Shown here one piece after another: positions 14,311-27,452 of a stretch of DNA of 64,000 bases; positions within the stretch are counted from its first letter, which is position 1; the number at the start of each line of letters is the position of its first letter. Under the pieces are notes generated by a model that had not been told where the DNA came from, made no database searches, and saw nothing but the letters and a program-made list of their open reading frames with translations. Where the stretch lies: NCBI RefSeq assembly GCF_046630445.1, contig NC_092333.1, positions 101,127,501 through 101,191,500 on the forward strand, read 5' to 3'. Origin of the DNA: Rutidosis leptorrhynchoides. Lineage: Eukaryota; Streptophyta; Magnoliopsida; Asterales; Asteraceae. Made by a program: the position numbers and the translations under genes.

Positions 14311-16121
14311 ATAGGCAAGGCCGTGGGAGAGCCTTCAACATTAATGGGGAGAAAGCACAGGAAGACCCGGAGCTTGTTACGGGTACGTTTCTTATCAACA
14401 ATACTCCTGCTTATGTTTTATTTGATTCGGGTGCCGATAGAAGTTATATGAGTAGAGAATTTTGTGCCAAATTAAATTGCTCGTTAACGCCTTTGGATAA
14501 AAAGTGTATAGTTGAAGTAGCAAACGCTAAACTAATTAAGGTTGATAAAATTTGCCGAAATCAAAAAATTAGTTTAGTTAGCGAAACGTTTGCAATTGAT
14601 TTAATACCGGTGGAATTGGGAAGCTTCGACGTAATTATTGGAATGGACTGGATGTCTAGGGTGAAAGCCGAAGTTGTTTGTTATGAGAAGGCGATTCGCA
14701 TTCCGAGGGAAGACGGGTTACCCTTGATGGTGTACGGAGAAAAGGGTAATGCCAAATTAAATCTTATCAGTAGTTTGAAGGCGCGCAAACTAATAAGAAA
14801 AGGTTGTTATGCCGTACTATCACACATCGAGAAGGTTGAAAAAGAAGAAAAGAAAATCAATGACATTTCCGTTGCAAGAGAATTTCCTGAAGTGTTTCCG
14901 AACGAATTACCGGGACTACCTCCACACCGATTTGTTGAATTCCAAATAGATCTTGTACCGGGAGCCGCACCAATAGCTCGTGCTCCATATAGACTTGCGC
15001 CCACCAAAATGAAAGAATTACAAAGTCAGCTACAAGAATTATTAGAACGTGGTTTCATCCGACCGAGTACGTTACCATGGGAAGCTCCAATTTTGTTCGT
15101 TAAAAAGAAAGATGGGTCTTTTCGCATGTGTATCGATTACCGTGAGCTAAACAAAGTCACCATTAAAAACCGATACCCTTTACCCCGAATCGATGACCTA
15201 TTCGATCAACTCCAAGGTTCGAGCGTATACTCCAAAATTGACCTAAGGTCGGGTTATCATCAACTAAGGGTTAAAGAAGCTGATATACTGAAAACAGCCT
15301 TTAGAACTCGTTATGGCCACTACGAATTCATGGTTATGCCATTTGGTTTAACCAATGCACCCGAAGTTTTCATGGACCTCATGCACCGAGTATGTAGTCC
15401 ATATTTAGATAAGTTTGTTATTGTCTTTATTGATGACATCCTTATCTATTCGAAGAATAACCAAGAACACGAACAACACTTGAGACTTGTGTTAGAGTTG
15501 TTAAGAAAAGAACAACTTTATGCTAAGTTCTCTAAATGTGCTTTTTGGTTAAATGTAGTACAATTTCTTGGCCACGTAGTCAGTAGTAATGGAATAAAAG
15601 TTGATCCCGCCAAGATTGAAGCCATCAAAAATTGGGAGACCCCGAAAACTCCAACGCAAATACGTCAATTTTTGGGTTTAGCCGGTTACTATAGGAGGTT
15701 TATTCAAGATTTCTCCCGAGTAGCCAAACCTTTAACCGCATTGACACATAAGGGGAAGAAGTATGAATGGACTTCCGAACAAAAGAGTGCCTTCCAATTG
15801 TTGAAAAAGAAGTTGACTACGACACCTATTTTATCGTTACTTGACGGAATGGAAGATTTTGTTATCTACTGCGACGCATCAAGAATGGGTTTTGGGTGTG
15901 TTCTTATGCAACGGAAGAAGGTGATTGCATATGCTTCTCGACAACTCAAAATTCATGAACAAAACTACACCACACACGATCTGGAATTGGGCGCCATTGT
16001 TTTTGGATTAAAGATGTGGAGACATTATCTATATGGGGTCAAGTTCATCATAAACACTGATCACAAAAGTCTCCAACATATTTTAAATCAAAAGCAACTA
16101 AATATGAGGCAGCGTAGGTAG
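14311..16121 (+). pseudogene. pol: pol of element B: protease, reverse transcriptase, RNase H
   Basis: The chain continues in the gag frame. Protease: the active-site motif LFDSGAD near 14420. Reverse transcriptase: entry motif [13 protein letters not shown], the [11 protein letters not shown] motif and the catalytic [10 protein letters not shown] near 15430 (YIDD class). RNase H: an acidic start in [12 protein letters not shown] and the [19 protein letters not shown] block near 15980. The 557-codon ORF (from 14448) stops at 16119-16121, where TAG replaces the Trp expected in the conserved RRWVELL run after RNase H. The domain is otherwise full length. Function in the family: copies element RNA into DNA in the particle. 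One base change explains the loss here. Confidence 0.94.
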
Positions 16122-17696
16122 GTTGAGCTGCTAAATGATTATGATTGTGAAATCCGTTACCACCCGGGGAAAGCAAATGTGGTAGCCGATGCCTTGAGTC
16201 GAAAGGAAAGAGAACCTATTCGAGTAAAAGCTATGAATATGATTATTCATACTAATCTTACTACTCGAATAAAAGAGGCACAACAGGAGGTTTTGAAGGA
16301 AGGAATTTTTGGAAGGGAAATACCCAAAGGATTAGAAAAATAGCTTAATATTCGGGAAGACGGAACCAGGTATTTAGCTGAAAGAATTTGGGAACCAAGG
16401 AATGGGGATTTGAGGAAAGTGGTACTAGATGAAGCACATAAAACCAGATATTCAATACATCCTGGAGCTGGGAAAATGTACCAAGACCTCAAGAGAAACT
16501 TTTGGTGGCCAGGAATGAAGGCCGATATAGCCATATATGTAGGAGCATGTTTGACTTGTTCTAAAGTCAAAGCTGAGCATCAGAAACCATCGGGTCTACT
16601 CCAACAACCTAAAATCACAGAATGAAAATGGGAAAACATTACCATGGATTTCATTGCTAAGTTACCGAGAACCTCAGGTGGTTATGATATGATTTGGGTA
16701 ATAGTCGATCGTCTTACTAAGTCAGCACACTTTCTGACAATAAAAGAAGAGGATGGTATAGAGAAATTAGCACGATTATATCTGAAAGAAGTTATTTCTA
16801 GACATGGTATACCAATCTCTATTATCTCTGATCGTGATAGCAGATTTACTTCTAGATTCTGGCAGGCATTACACGAAGCGTTGGGAACTCGTCTAGATTT
16901 AAGTACTGCCTATCATCCACAAACTGATGGGCAGAGTGAAAGGACGATTCAGACACTCGAAGACATGCTACGAGCATGTGTTATTAATTTTGGAAGCAGT
17001 TGGGATCGACATCTACCGTTAGCTGAGTTTTCCTACAACAACAGCTATCATTCTAGTATTGAGGCGGCACCATTCGAGGCACTTTATGGGAGGAAGTTTA
17101 GGTATTCGATTTTTTGGAGTGATGTGGGGGAAAAACAGATTACAGGTCCAGAAATTATCCAGGAAACTACCGACAAGGTCATTCAGATTCGGCAACGATT
17201 GAAAACAGCCCGGAGTCGGCAAAAGAGCTACGCGGATGTTAGAAGGAAACCTTTAGAGTTTGAGGAGGGTGATATGGTTATGCTTAAGGTATCACCTTCG
17301 AAAGGTGTTATTGTTTTTGGAAAGCGAGGGAAATTGAGCCCAAGATACATTGGGCCATTCAAGATCAAAAAACGCATTGGGCCGGTGGCCTATCGACTTG
17401 AACTACCTCCACAATTAGAAAAGATTCACAACACCTTTCATGTTTCGAACCTGAAGAAATGCCTAGCTACCGAAGATCTCATTATCCCTTTAGACGAAAT
17501 TAAGATTGACGAGAAACTAAATTTCGTCGAAGAACCCGTCGAAATTATGGATCGTGAGGTCAAACGACTCAAACAAAGTAAGAAACCAATCGTTAAGGTT
17601 CGGTGGAATGCTCATAGAGGACCTGAATTCACTTGGGAACGAGAAGACCAAATGAAGCTGAAGTACCCACATTTGTTTTCCGATATCGCACGTTAA
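16122..17696 (+). pseudogene. pol: pol of element B: integrase and chromodomain
   Basis: The same frame continues past a TAG (16341) and a TGA (16623); the latter again sits where Trp is expected before KWENI. The zinc-binding HHCC part is at about 16430-16560 (CLTC visible). The catalytic DDE triad shows as MDFI (about 16645), ISDRDSRF (about 16830) and the Glu in [13 protein letters not shown] (about 16930). The C-terminal part has the GPF...YRLELPP fold and then a chromodomain-like end ([13 protein letters not shown]...[16 protein letters not shown]), which marks chromoviruses. The ORF ends with TAA at 17694-17696, 51 bp before the 3' LTR. Chromodomains direct insertion toward marked heterochromatin in family knowledge. 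Confidence 0.93.
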
Positions 17697-17699
17697 CTA

Positions 17700-17747
17700 G
17701 GTACTATTCTAAATTTCGGGACGAAATTTAATTTAACGGGTGTGTAA
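17700..17747 (+). other. 3' untranslated tail and polypurine-tract position of B
   Basis: The stretch tttcgggacgaaattt followed by ttaacgggtgtg lies between the pol stop and the 3' LTR. Element C has a near-identical stretch (tttcggggacgaaatttc, then cgagtgggta) before its 3' LTR. Plus-strand DNA priming should start here, although the purine run is short in this copy. Confidence 0.6.
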
Positions 17748-17954
17748 TGTAACGACCCGGATTTTTCCGTTAATATATAGAAGATTAATATTTACATAAT
17801 TAATGTTTCCAACATGTTAAACAATCAAACTCATTAAGACTTGGTTATTTGAAATGAATTTTATACAAACATTTGGCCACCCCGTCTGTCTGACGATTCA
17901 CGAACGTCATAATTCGTAATAATTATTTAATGACGTATATATGAAAATATATAC
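17748..17954 (+). repeat. 3' LTR of B, first segment
   Basis: It begins TGTAACGACCCGG and follows the 5' LTR almost base for base until TATAC, where element C starts. The LTR resumes at 27448. Confidence 0.95.
17950..17954. repeat. Left target duplication of C (TATAC)
   Basis: TATAC before the TG of C. It matches 27448-27452 and the uninterrupted 5' LTR of B at the same site. Confidence 0.93.
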
Positions 17955-20793
17955 TGTAACGACCCGGAAATTTCCGATCAAATTAAACCTTATTCTTTAT
18001 ATGTTTCCGATACGATAAGCAAAAACCCTAATGTTGAGTCTAGAAAGTCTGAAATCTTTATTTGGATGATTAGTTACCCTTCTGACCAAGCCTAACGATT
18101 CACGAACCTTTTGTGTGTATATGATATATATTTATTATTTGATAACGATAACAAAGTATTAAATATACAATATTAGGTTTCGAAATAAGATTATTATATT
18201 TTTGGAAAAAGAAGAAGTTAATAAAATTTTATAAATATCTGAAAATGCCTTTGTCAAATTATTAACGAGTCTTTTAATAAAAATACAAGTTTTAACGATA
18301 TTTTAAAAATTAAAAGTTTTCTAGAAACCGTTTGTCAAACGGTAAATGTTAACGGTTCAGGATTTTTATAAAAATAAATATTTAATAAAAGTGTTCATTA
18401 AATATATTTTTGTATTTTATATATTGATTAAATATAATATTTATTTAAATATAAAACGTTTTTGATTTAAAAATATATTTTGAAAAATAATTAGATTTTG
18501 ATTTATACAAGTAAATGACCACGTTGTTCAAAAGATTAAGTTATATTTTTAATAAAATTGTTTTTCATAAGTTTAAATCTTATTTTTGATAAAGGTACGT
18601 GTTACGAAACGTAAAATGTTAGTCTCCTCAGTGTACGAAACTTTGTTTTGAAAACCGGAACCGGGACTTTAGTCAAGTGGTAACGTAAAAGTAATTTTTG
18701 TAAAAATTATATTTTTACCCAAACCATAAATATTATATAATATATAACTAATTACTTAAATTAATTAAATAAATAAAAATTATAAATATTGATGTCGGCA
18801 GCCTAGGATTCGTTTTTGGACAGCTGGACTAAATATTTGTGGCCTTTAAATGCTCGAACACTTTAACTGATACATATTTCATTTTATCACAACACACACA
18901 CTTGCACAAATACTTATATTACTCCGTAGCAACTTTACTCCATATCATATATAAGATCTAAATTATTGATATTATTATAGTTAAAATCTTAATAATATTA
19001 TTATTATTAATATTAAGATTAATATTATTATTAATCTTAGGATTAGGGGAGACATTAGTGTCAAAAAATACTTAAATTCTTATGACGGGGTTCCGCCCAA
19101 GTGTTTCCAAAAACTGGTTTCTTGAATGAGATAAAATTTATGAGAATATGAGTGATAGCTATGGAAGTTATGGGTATGGATCGGGGGGTTTTGCTCGTGA
19201 GACAAACTAGTGTTTACTATCTCTGCGACGTTTATATATCTATCCTACAATATTGAATCTCAATATTGATACGTGAGCACTCTAAACTTAACTTTTATAT
19301 AATAATAGTGTGTCCCTGACTAGTGCTCGAGAATTTAGGATTATTTATGCTTTTATATTTATTTTTGTCAAAATATACTTTAGGATAGAATCTGAATTAG
19401 TTACTCATGCGGTTAAGATAAGCTATATGATATATATGTTTTTGGAAAGGTGGCGAAAAACTATAAACTTTTCATTTAGATGTCGAATGAATTCGACGGA
19501 CGGATTTAAAGTTATCGCCAATTGAACTTTTGTACAAATCTTTAAAAAATGAATATTGTTATTTTACGTCGTCGTTAAAATCGTCGTTATGATTATAATA
19601 ACTATCATTAATGTTATTATGATTCTTATTACTAGTAATAACTAATATTTTTATCAACAACTGTAAAATTATTATTTTAACTGTTATTGTTATTAAAATT
19701 ATTAATTATCATTTTTTAAAGATATATTATTGATATTATTATTAATATGATTATCTAAAAATAATTAAAATTTTTGTCAAAAACTATCAAATTATTACTT
19801 TGATTATTATAATTAATAAAATTATCAATTTATTATTTTTGTTATCTAACGAACATATTATTATTATTACAAATATCATTCTTAGTATAATTTTATATAT
19901 AAAGCAAATTTAAATAAATTATATTATATTTACTCTAATAAATTTTGTAAAATTATAAAATGACAATATTTAACTATAATTAATTATGTATAAATCTTTG
20001 GAATTTATTTTGAGTCAAATGAATTTTTATTAACTTTCGCATATTAGTCTCGAGCATTAGGATTGAGGTACATTAAGATTTGACTCTATTTGTTAATTAG
20101 ATATTAATCAATACATAAATATATATTTATTTAGGTTCGTGAATCGAAGGCCAATCTTATAGGTTACCAATGGTGTTATATGTATTTTTACTACAAAATA
20201 CATTAGGTGAGTATATAGTCCCACTTTTAAACTCTAAATATTTCGGGATGAGAATACATGTATTTTATGTTTTACGTTATGGACACAAGTAACTGAAAAA
20301 TATATTCTACGTTGAGTTGTACCACTGGCATACTTCCCTGTAGCTTGGTAACTACTATTTACAGCAGTATTGTAAACGCGAATCCTGTTGATAGATCTAT
20401 CGGGCCTGACAACCCCAACCGGACTGGACGACCAGTATTCAACGGTTGCACAGTACTTCGTTTCGTGACTACACTCGGTACAGTGTAGTAAGATTTCATA
20501 ATAAAGGGAATATGCGACGTGATTAAATGTTAAGTATGGTTACCAAGTGCTCAACCACTTAGAATATCTTTATTTTACATATGAAATCTTGTGGTCCATG
20601 GTTATCACGCTGCTAGCATCAAACCTATATCTCACCAACTTTATGTTGACATTTTAAAGCATGTTATTCTCAGGTACGAATTAAGTCTTCCGCTGTGCAT
20701 TTGCTCAAATTAAGGATATTACTTGGAGTCGATCATCGCAATGGGACCAACTGTTGAAGACTTCGTCCGGGAGGGTTAGGACCGGTCCTTTCA
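17955..20793 (+). repeat. 5' LTR of element C
   Basis: A 2,839-bp LTR, TGTAACGACC...GGTCCTTTCA. It shares layout words with the B LTR (ggttcgtgaat...aggccaa, then agtccca..ttt and gggatga.aataca). The 71-codon ORF at 19310 is repeated in the other LTR and has no known features, so it is not called as a gene. Confidence 0.95.
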
Positions 20794-20795
20794 GT

Positions 20796-20807
20796 TGGTA
20801 TCAGAGC
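20796..20807 (+). other. Primer binding site, tRNA-Met type (C)
   Basis: TGGTATCAGAGC lies two bases after the LTR end, as in B. The following leader (cattagtgtgtctaactg, then cattagtgagtctggact) is also shared with B. Confidence 0.92.
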
Positions 20808-21329
20808 GTTGGTCTTAGCGAACCAGGCCTTGCATTAGTGTGTCTAACTGGTAGATGTTAGGATACATTAGTGAGTCTGGACTTTGACCGTGTCTATCTG
20901 TCAAAAATTTTTGCTTATCATTTCTAGTCGGAAACCATCTGCTTATCATCCATAGGGAATTGCCTGCTTATCATTCTTTAGTCTATATACGTCTTACTGC
21001 ATTTAGTGCATCGATAGTGTATAGACAAAATTCATATCTTAGCGTATGTGATAATCTATATCTTAGCGCATCCGTAGACTTGTCTGACACATATACCGTA
21101 AATTTCTCTGTAGTCTACGAAATCTTTAGGATTATAAATATTCTATATAGTTAGAATATCATCCGATATCCGAAGATCATTTCACATCGAGGATCCTTTT
21201 CATTCACCAAATTGCTCTTTGGCAATGAACTTGAAGCACTTACTGGCGAACCTGTTCGGAACACCATTTTCTCTCTCATTTCTTGAGTATCTCATCACGA
21301 TTACATACTATCCCATATTTTGAAATCTT

Positions 21330-21515
21330 ATTAATCCGCTCGCTTCAACCGCCAATCATCCTGGTGTACCAGCAGAAGTTAACGAACTACGCGCTCGTGT
21401 GACGGCTTTAGAGAACATGGTGCGAAGGTTACAAACACCAGCAGCATCAACGGCATCATCATTATCAACACCAATCGTAGCATTTCCACCACCAACAACC
21501 ACAATCGCGTCATAA
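21330..21515 (+). pseudogene. Short gag-like remnant in element C
   Basis: The frame ending at TAA 21513-21515 reads as a helix-forming stretch (EVNELRARVTALENMVRRLQ) followed by Ala/Ser/Pro-rich sequence. Such coiled helices occur near the N-terminus of some Gag proteins. No capsid core, knuckle, protease or polymerase follows. It may be all that is left of gag, or it may be a small peptide; nothing shows that it is made. Confidence 0.4.
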
Positions 21516-22229
21516 ACTTCCAAAATAATCCTCGTTCTGCATATCGTTCTATTTACTCTATTTTCGTTCTACGTATCGTTCTACATCGATTATCTTCGCT
21601 TTACGTATCATTCTACCTTATTTATCTCCGTTCAACATGACAATTATGTAATCTCTAATGATTTAGAGATCACGTAATCAAGTGTTAATGATAAATCAAA
21701 TGAGTATAATATCTTAATGACTCATTAAATCCATAATTACATTCGATGAAAATATATATGCAAGTATATTTTCATAAAGATTGTAACTAAAAATTCTTTC
21801 GTACAAACTGTTAATGATGAAAATATTTTAACGGGTGGGTAGTACCCGAGGAATATTTAGGATTCACATTAATAAGTTACACTGTACATTCTTCGAATCT
21901 GATTCAACGGTCAATTGCTATCCTACTTACAACCACCGATATTCGTATCCGCTCACCCCAGAATAACCATTTTCATTCAAATTTCATATTCAGATTTTGA
22001 TCTATCAGAATCCAACAAGTGGCATAAAGAAGAAAACATTGGACAAAAATAAAATTTGTTAGAAACACACGAATTAACTAATTGAAAATCTGTTAAGGAT
22101 TCCATGCTAACTGTTCCGGCTAACTGTTCCCAGCTAACTGATTAACATTTAATTTATCGCAATTTACATTCTCGCAATTTTAATTTCTGCACTGTACATA
22201 CTGTCGGGACATATGTACAACAATACGTC

Positions 22230-22600
22230 GGATTAATTCTGAGACAACACGTTGTATAATGGGTCATGATATATATTTATTTATTTTACGCAATTTAATT
22301 AACGGGACACGTATACAAGGTTTCGATTTATCATATCGACCCATCTATATATATATTTCGGAACGATCATAGACACTCTATAGTTGGCTATACAGGGTTG
22401 AGGTGGATTCCAAAATATATATATGGTTTGAGTTGTGATCGACACTGAGACCGGTACACGGGTCACGATACGTATTAATTAATTATGTATATTAAATTAT
22501 ATATGAATATATTGAACTGTTGAATTATTGGACCATTGGACAATCGGACTATTGGGTTGCTAACTTTGGACAATTAAAAATGAGTTAAAATGTTGATTAT
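22230..22600 (+). repeat. LTR-derived module inside element C
   Basis: The stretch follows the order seen in the B 5' LTR at about 10600-11020: a copy of gtatacaaggtttcgatttatcat, then a TA-rich piece, ttgagttgtgatcgacactgagac, then ggaccattggacaatcggactattgg and ttggacaattaaa. The same module appears reversed in D at about 30880-31150. Confidence 0.75.
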
Positions 22601-24609
22601 AACATATGAAACTAAACAATTCTTCAAGTTTGCCACTTGATTCTATCTTAAACCTCATTCGAATCTTGACAATTACAATTCTCATTCACAACTTTTCATG
22701 ATTCTAGAAAACACCTCGATCGGAAAGATGAACCAACCACACCTTATCTCTGAAAGAAAAGATTGTGCATAAAATTTTTGCACCTGGAACCTCTCGAAAA
22801 CTGAGTAAATGTTTAACCCGTATTCGTGTTAGTTCTTTTGGCGATGTTATTGTCACAAATAACCTTGCAATTCTTCTCCAAAGTAGTCAATTTTGTCACA
22901 GCTCCACTTCGACTTCTCAATAAGATTACTCTTAGTATAACCTCGATATATATATACGTTGTTCTTTCGCCATCGTTACCGGAGAACCTTTTATATCCCA
23001 TCATGTTACCATCAGCGTTTAATCATCTAAGAATACAACTCTTCTGAAACCATCTTGGTTTGATAACCGATGACCCAGATCTGATAACTTTGAAAATGCT
23101 GACGAAGCAGCATGTTGTAGATGGTCTTAATGACCAAAAGTTGATGATAGAAGAACGAAGTGTTAGGAATGCTCGATAGAAAATTTGGTACTAAAACCCG
23201 GATTGAGCAAACCATGAAGGAGACTCTGAACAAGTTACAAGGACTAAACTTGTACATAAAGAATTATGACGAATCTGAAGCAAACACCTTGCTTCTGAAT
23301 CTAAACCCTTACGGGTCAATCTTCATCATCATCCTTCGACATTAGAAATTCTAAGATATTATCATATCTTTCATTATAAATATCCTCAATATTTCTGAAG
23401 ATATTTTCACCACTATCTTTATCTGAAATCATTTTTCTCCCCGTAATATCTGTGTTACAATATAAAGGAAACTGTGTTAGTTTCTAAATCCTTCGAGTTT
23501 AAAATAGGAATGTTCTGAAGCGGTGTTGGGAACTGATGCATGAATTAGTATAATATAATGAAACTTGATCAACTTCATTATATTACAGTAAATCATGTTA
23601 AGTTTCTAATGGAATGTGATGATTCACAGTACCATCATCATGTGCCATGTTACACGGCTCTTACATTCTATCCAATTCCGAAACGTATTAAGAACATATC
23701 ATCTTGATAAGTTCTATTTTTCTGGTAATTTGACAAATCAAAATCGTGCCGTTACCATTCTTTTCTGAGAACATTAGCTATGTTCATTCCAAATCTTATA
23801 TCTGCGAATTCCGGACCATTGATCGCTTGACTTGAGGACGGGAAGAAGAAACGAAGGGACAAAACCCCTCAATAGAAATTGGGGTAAAAATCACAGCAAA
23901 TAGGAGGAGATATTAACCGTGGATGACAATGATTATAGAAGACAGAAGCAGGAGCATCAAAGTATAAAGGAAGATATAAAACTCAACAACCACCCAGAAT
24001 TTACAAACTATGTATATCGATGCAAATAGCAATATAAAGACACGGGAGAATTAGAAACACTATAAAAACAAGAGTATAGTAGAAGTAAATAGATTCTTCT
24101 TGTGGTAAATGAAAGAGAAGAATGATAGATGTGAAAATTAAGAGTATATCAAGGATCAGAATGGGATGGAGCATTTTAAAGAATACTCTAAGGTACGAAT
24201 TGGGGATAGAAGATGTGGGATATGGAAATAAGGAAACAAAGGAGGTAGTTTTATAGTGAAATATCCGACAAAGAAATCGAAACAGATTACCGCATTAAAT
24301 CCAAGGAGATCCTGTTTTCTAAATCGCCGAAGAACCAAATCTTATTACGTAAGATTTTCTTTAAATCCCTTAAATTCTGGAAATCAATCCTAATCACGTC
24401 ATCGGTTAAAACAATTCCATATTCACTCATTTCATTCTTTTGTGATAACTTCATTCGTGCGCTTCACATGATCGAATCGTTTTATCCAATTCTTCCGATA
24501 ATGATGAAACTCTATTATTACCTCATATTCGTCATGAAAACATTCCTATAGTTATTTATGACAACCTCCACCAAATTTCGGGGACGAAATTTCTTTAACG
24601 AGTGGGTAC

Positions 24610-27447
24610 TGTAACGACCCGGAAATTTCCGATCAAATTAAACCTTATTCTTTATATGTTTCCGATAAGATAAGCAAAAACCCTAATGTTGAGTCTAGAA
24701 AGTCTGAAATCTTTATTTGGATGATTAGTTACCCTTCTGACCAAGCCTAACGATTCACGAACCTTTTGTGTGTATATGATATATATTTATTATTTGATAA
24801 CGATAACAAAGTATTAAATATACAATATTAGGTTTCGAAATAAGATTATTATATTTTTGGAAAAAGAAGAAGTTAATAAAATTTTATAAATATCTGAAAA
24901 TGCCTTTGTCAAATTATTAACGAGTCTTTTAATAAAAATACAAGTTTTAACGATATTTTAAAAATTAAAAGTTTTCTAGAAACCGTTTGTCAAACGGTAA
25001 ATGTTAACGGTTCAGGATTTTTATAAAAATAAATATTTAATAAAAGTGTTCATTAAATATATTTTTGTATTTTATATATTGATTAAATATAATATTTATT
25101 TAAATATAAAACGTTTTCGATTTAAAAATATATTTTGAAAAATAATTAGATTTTGATTTATACAAGTAAATGACCACGTTGTTCAAAAGATTAAGTTATA
25201 TTTTTAATAAGATTGTTTTTCATAAGTTTAAATCTTATTTTTGATAAAGGTACGTGTTACGAAACGTAAAATGTTAGTCTCCTCAGTGTACGAAACTTTG
25301 TTTTGAAAACCGGAACCGGGACTTTAGTCAAGTGGTAACGTAAAAGTAATTTTTGTAAAAATTATATTTTTACCCAAACCATAAATATTATATAATATAT
25401 AACTAATTACTTAAATTAATTAAATAAATAAAAATTATAAATATTGATGTCGGCAGCCTAGGATTCGTTTTTGGACAGCTGGACTAAATATTTGTGGCCT
25501 TTAAATGCTCGAACACTTTAACTGATACATATTTCATTTTATCACAACACACACACTTGCACAAATACTTATATTACTCCGTAGCAACTTTACTCCATAT
25601 CATATATAAGATCTAAATTATTGATATTATTATAGTTAAAATCTTAATAATATTATTATTATTAATATTAAGATTAATATTATTATTAATCTTAGGATTA
25701 GGGGTGACATTAGTGTCAAAAAATACTTAAATTCTTATGACGGGGTTCCGCCCAAGTGTTTCCAAAAACTGGTTTCTTGAATGAGATAAAATTTATGAGA
25801 ATATGAGTGATAGCTATGGAAGTTATGGGTATGGATCGGGGGGTTTTGCTCGTGAGACAAACTAGTGTTTACTATCTCTGCGACGTTTATATATCTATCC
25901 TACAATATTGAATCTCAATATTGATACGTGAGCACTCTAAACTTAACTTTTATATAATAATAGTGTGTCCCTGACTAGTGCTCGAGAATTTAGGATTATT
26001 TATGCTTTTATATTTATTTTTGTCAAAATATACTTTAGGATAGAATCTGAATTAGTTACTCATGCGGTTAAGATAAGCTATATGATATATATGTTTTTGG
26101 AAAGGTGGCGAAAAACTATAAACTTTTCATTTAGATGTCGAATGAATTCGACGGACGGATTTAAAGTTATCGCCAATTGAACTTTTGTACAAATCTTTAA
26201 AAAATGAATATTGTTATTTTACGTCGTCGTTAAAATCGTCGTTATGATTATAATAACTATCATTAATGTTATTATGATTCTTATTACTAGTAATAACTAA
26301 TATTTTTATCAACAACTGTAAAATTATTATTTTAACTGTTATTGTTATTAAAATTATTAATTATCATTTTTAAAGATATATTATTGATATTATTATTAAT
26401 ATGATTATCTAAAAATAATTAATATTTTTGTCAAAAACTATCAAATTATTACTTTGATTATTATAATTAATAAAATTATCAATTTATTATTTTTGTTATC
26501 TAACGAACATATTATTATTATTACAAATATCATTCTTAGTATAATTTTATATATAAAGCAAATTTAAATAAATTATATTATATTTACTCTAATAAATTTT
26601 GTAAAATTATAAAATGACAATATTTAACTATAATTAATTATGTATAAATCTTTGGAATTTATTTTGAGTCAAATGAATTTTTATTAACTTTTGCATATTA
26701 GTCTCGAGCATTAGGATTGAGGTACATTAAGATTTGACTCTATTTGTTAATTAGATATTAATCAATACATAAATATATATTTATTTAGGTTCGTGAATCG
26801 AAGGCCAATCTTATAGGTTACCAATGGTGTTATATGTATTTTTACTACAAAATACATTAGGTGAGTATATAGTCCCACTTTTAAACTCTAAATATTTCGG
26901 GATGAGAATACATGTATTTTATGTTTTACGTTATGGACACAAGTAACTGAAAAATATATTCTACGTTGAGTTGTACCACTGGCATACTTCCCTGTAGCTT
27001 GGTAACTACTATTTACAGCAGTATTGTAAACGCGAATCCTGTTGATAGATCTATCGGGCCTGACAACCCCAACCGGACTGGACGACCAGTATTCAACGGT
27101 TGCACAGTACTTCGTTTCGTGACTACACTCTGTACAGTGTAGTAAGATTTCATAATAAAGGGAATATGCGACGTGATTAAATGTTAAGTATGGTTACCAA
27201 GTGCTCAACCACTTAGAATATCTTTATTTTACATATGAAATCTTGTGGTCCATGGTTATCACGCTGCTAGCATCAAACCTATATCTCACCAACTTTATGT
27301 TGACATTTTAAAGCATGTTATTCTCAGGTACGAATTAAGTCTTCCGCTGTGCATTTGCTCAAATTAAGGATATTACTTGGAGTCGATCATCGCAATGGGA
27401 CCAACTGTTGAAGACTTCGTCCGGGAGGGTTAGGACCGGTCCTTTCA
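24610..27447 (+). repeat. 3' LTR of element C
   Basis: A 2,838-bp LTR nearly identical to the 5' copy. By eye there are seven substitutions and one single-base indel. Confidence 0.95.
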
Positions 27448-27452
27448 TATAC
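27448..27452. repeat. Right target duplication of C (TATAC)
   Basis: TATAC directly after the CA of C. The B LTR then resumes with tcatgattgttaaatg. Confidence 0.93.

Larger units (their letters stand above)
20808..24609 (+). other. Non-coding interior of element C
   Basis: Apart from the short gag-like stretch there is no coding region above 80 codons. The part 22230-22600 resembles the middle module of the B/D LTRs. The part 23040-23340 looks weakly coding (ETLNKLQGLNLYIKNYDESE) but is broken. A second 'taacgggtgggtagtaccc' block, like the sequence before the 3' LTR, occurs at 21829-21848. The interior ends with tttcggggacgaaatttc before the 3' LTR. Confidence 0.7.
17955..27447 (+). mobile_element. 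Element C: non-autonomous LTR retrotransposon (LARD-like)
   Basis: The element has LTRs at 17955-20793 and 24610-27447, a primer site at 20796, and TATAC duplications on both sides (17950-17954, 27448-27452). Its 3.8-kb interior has no gag-pol, only a short gag-like helix remnant. Long LTRs with a non-coding interior fit the LARD class. The LTR pair differs at about eight places by eye in 2,838 bp, so insertion is recent. The LTR start TGTAACGACCCGGAAATTTCCG, the primer site and the leader after it are close to those of B, so proteins of a B-type element could move it in trans. Confidence 0.93.

Noticed and set aside
19310-19525. 71-codon ORF found twice (also 25965-26180)
   Set aside because: The two copies are the same place in the two LTRs of C; there are no coding features, and identity comes from LTR duplication.
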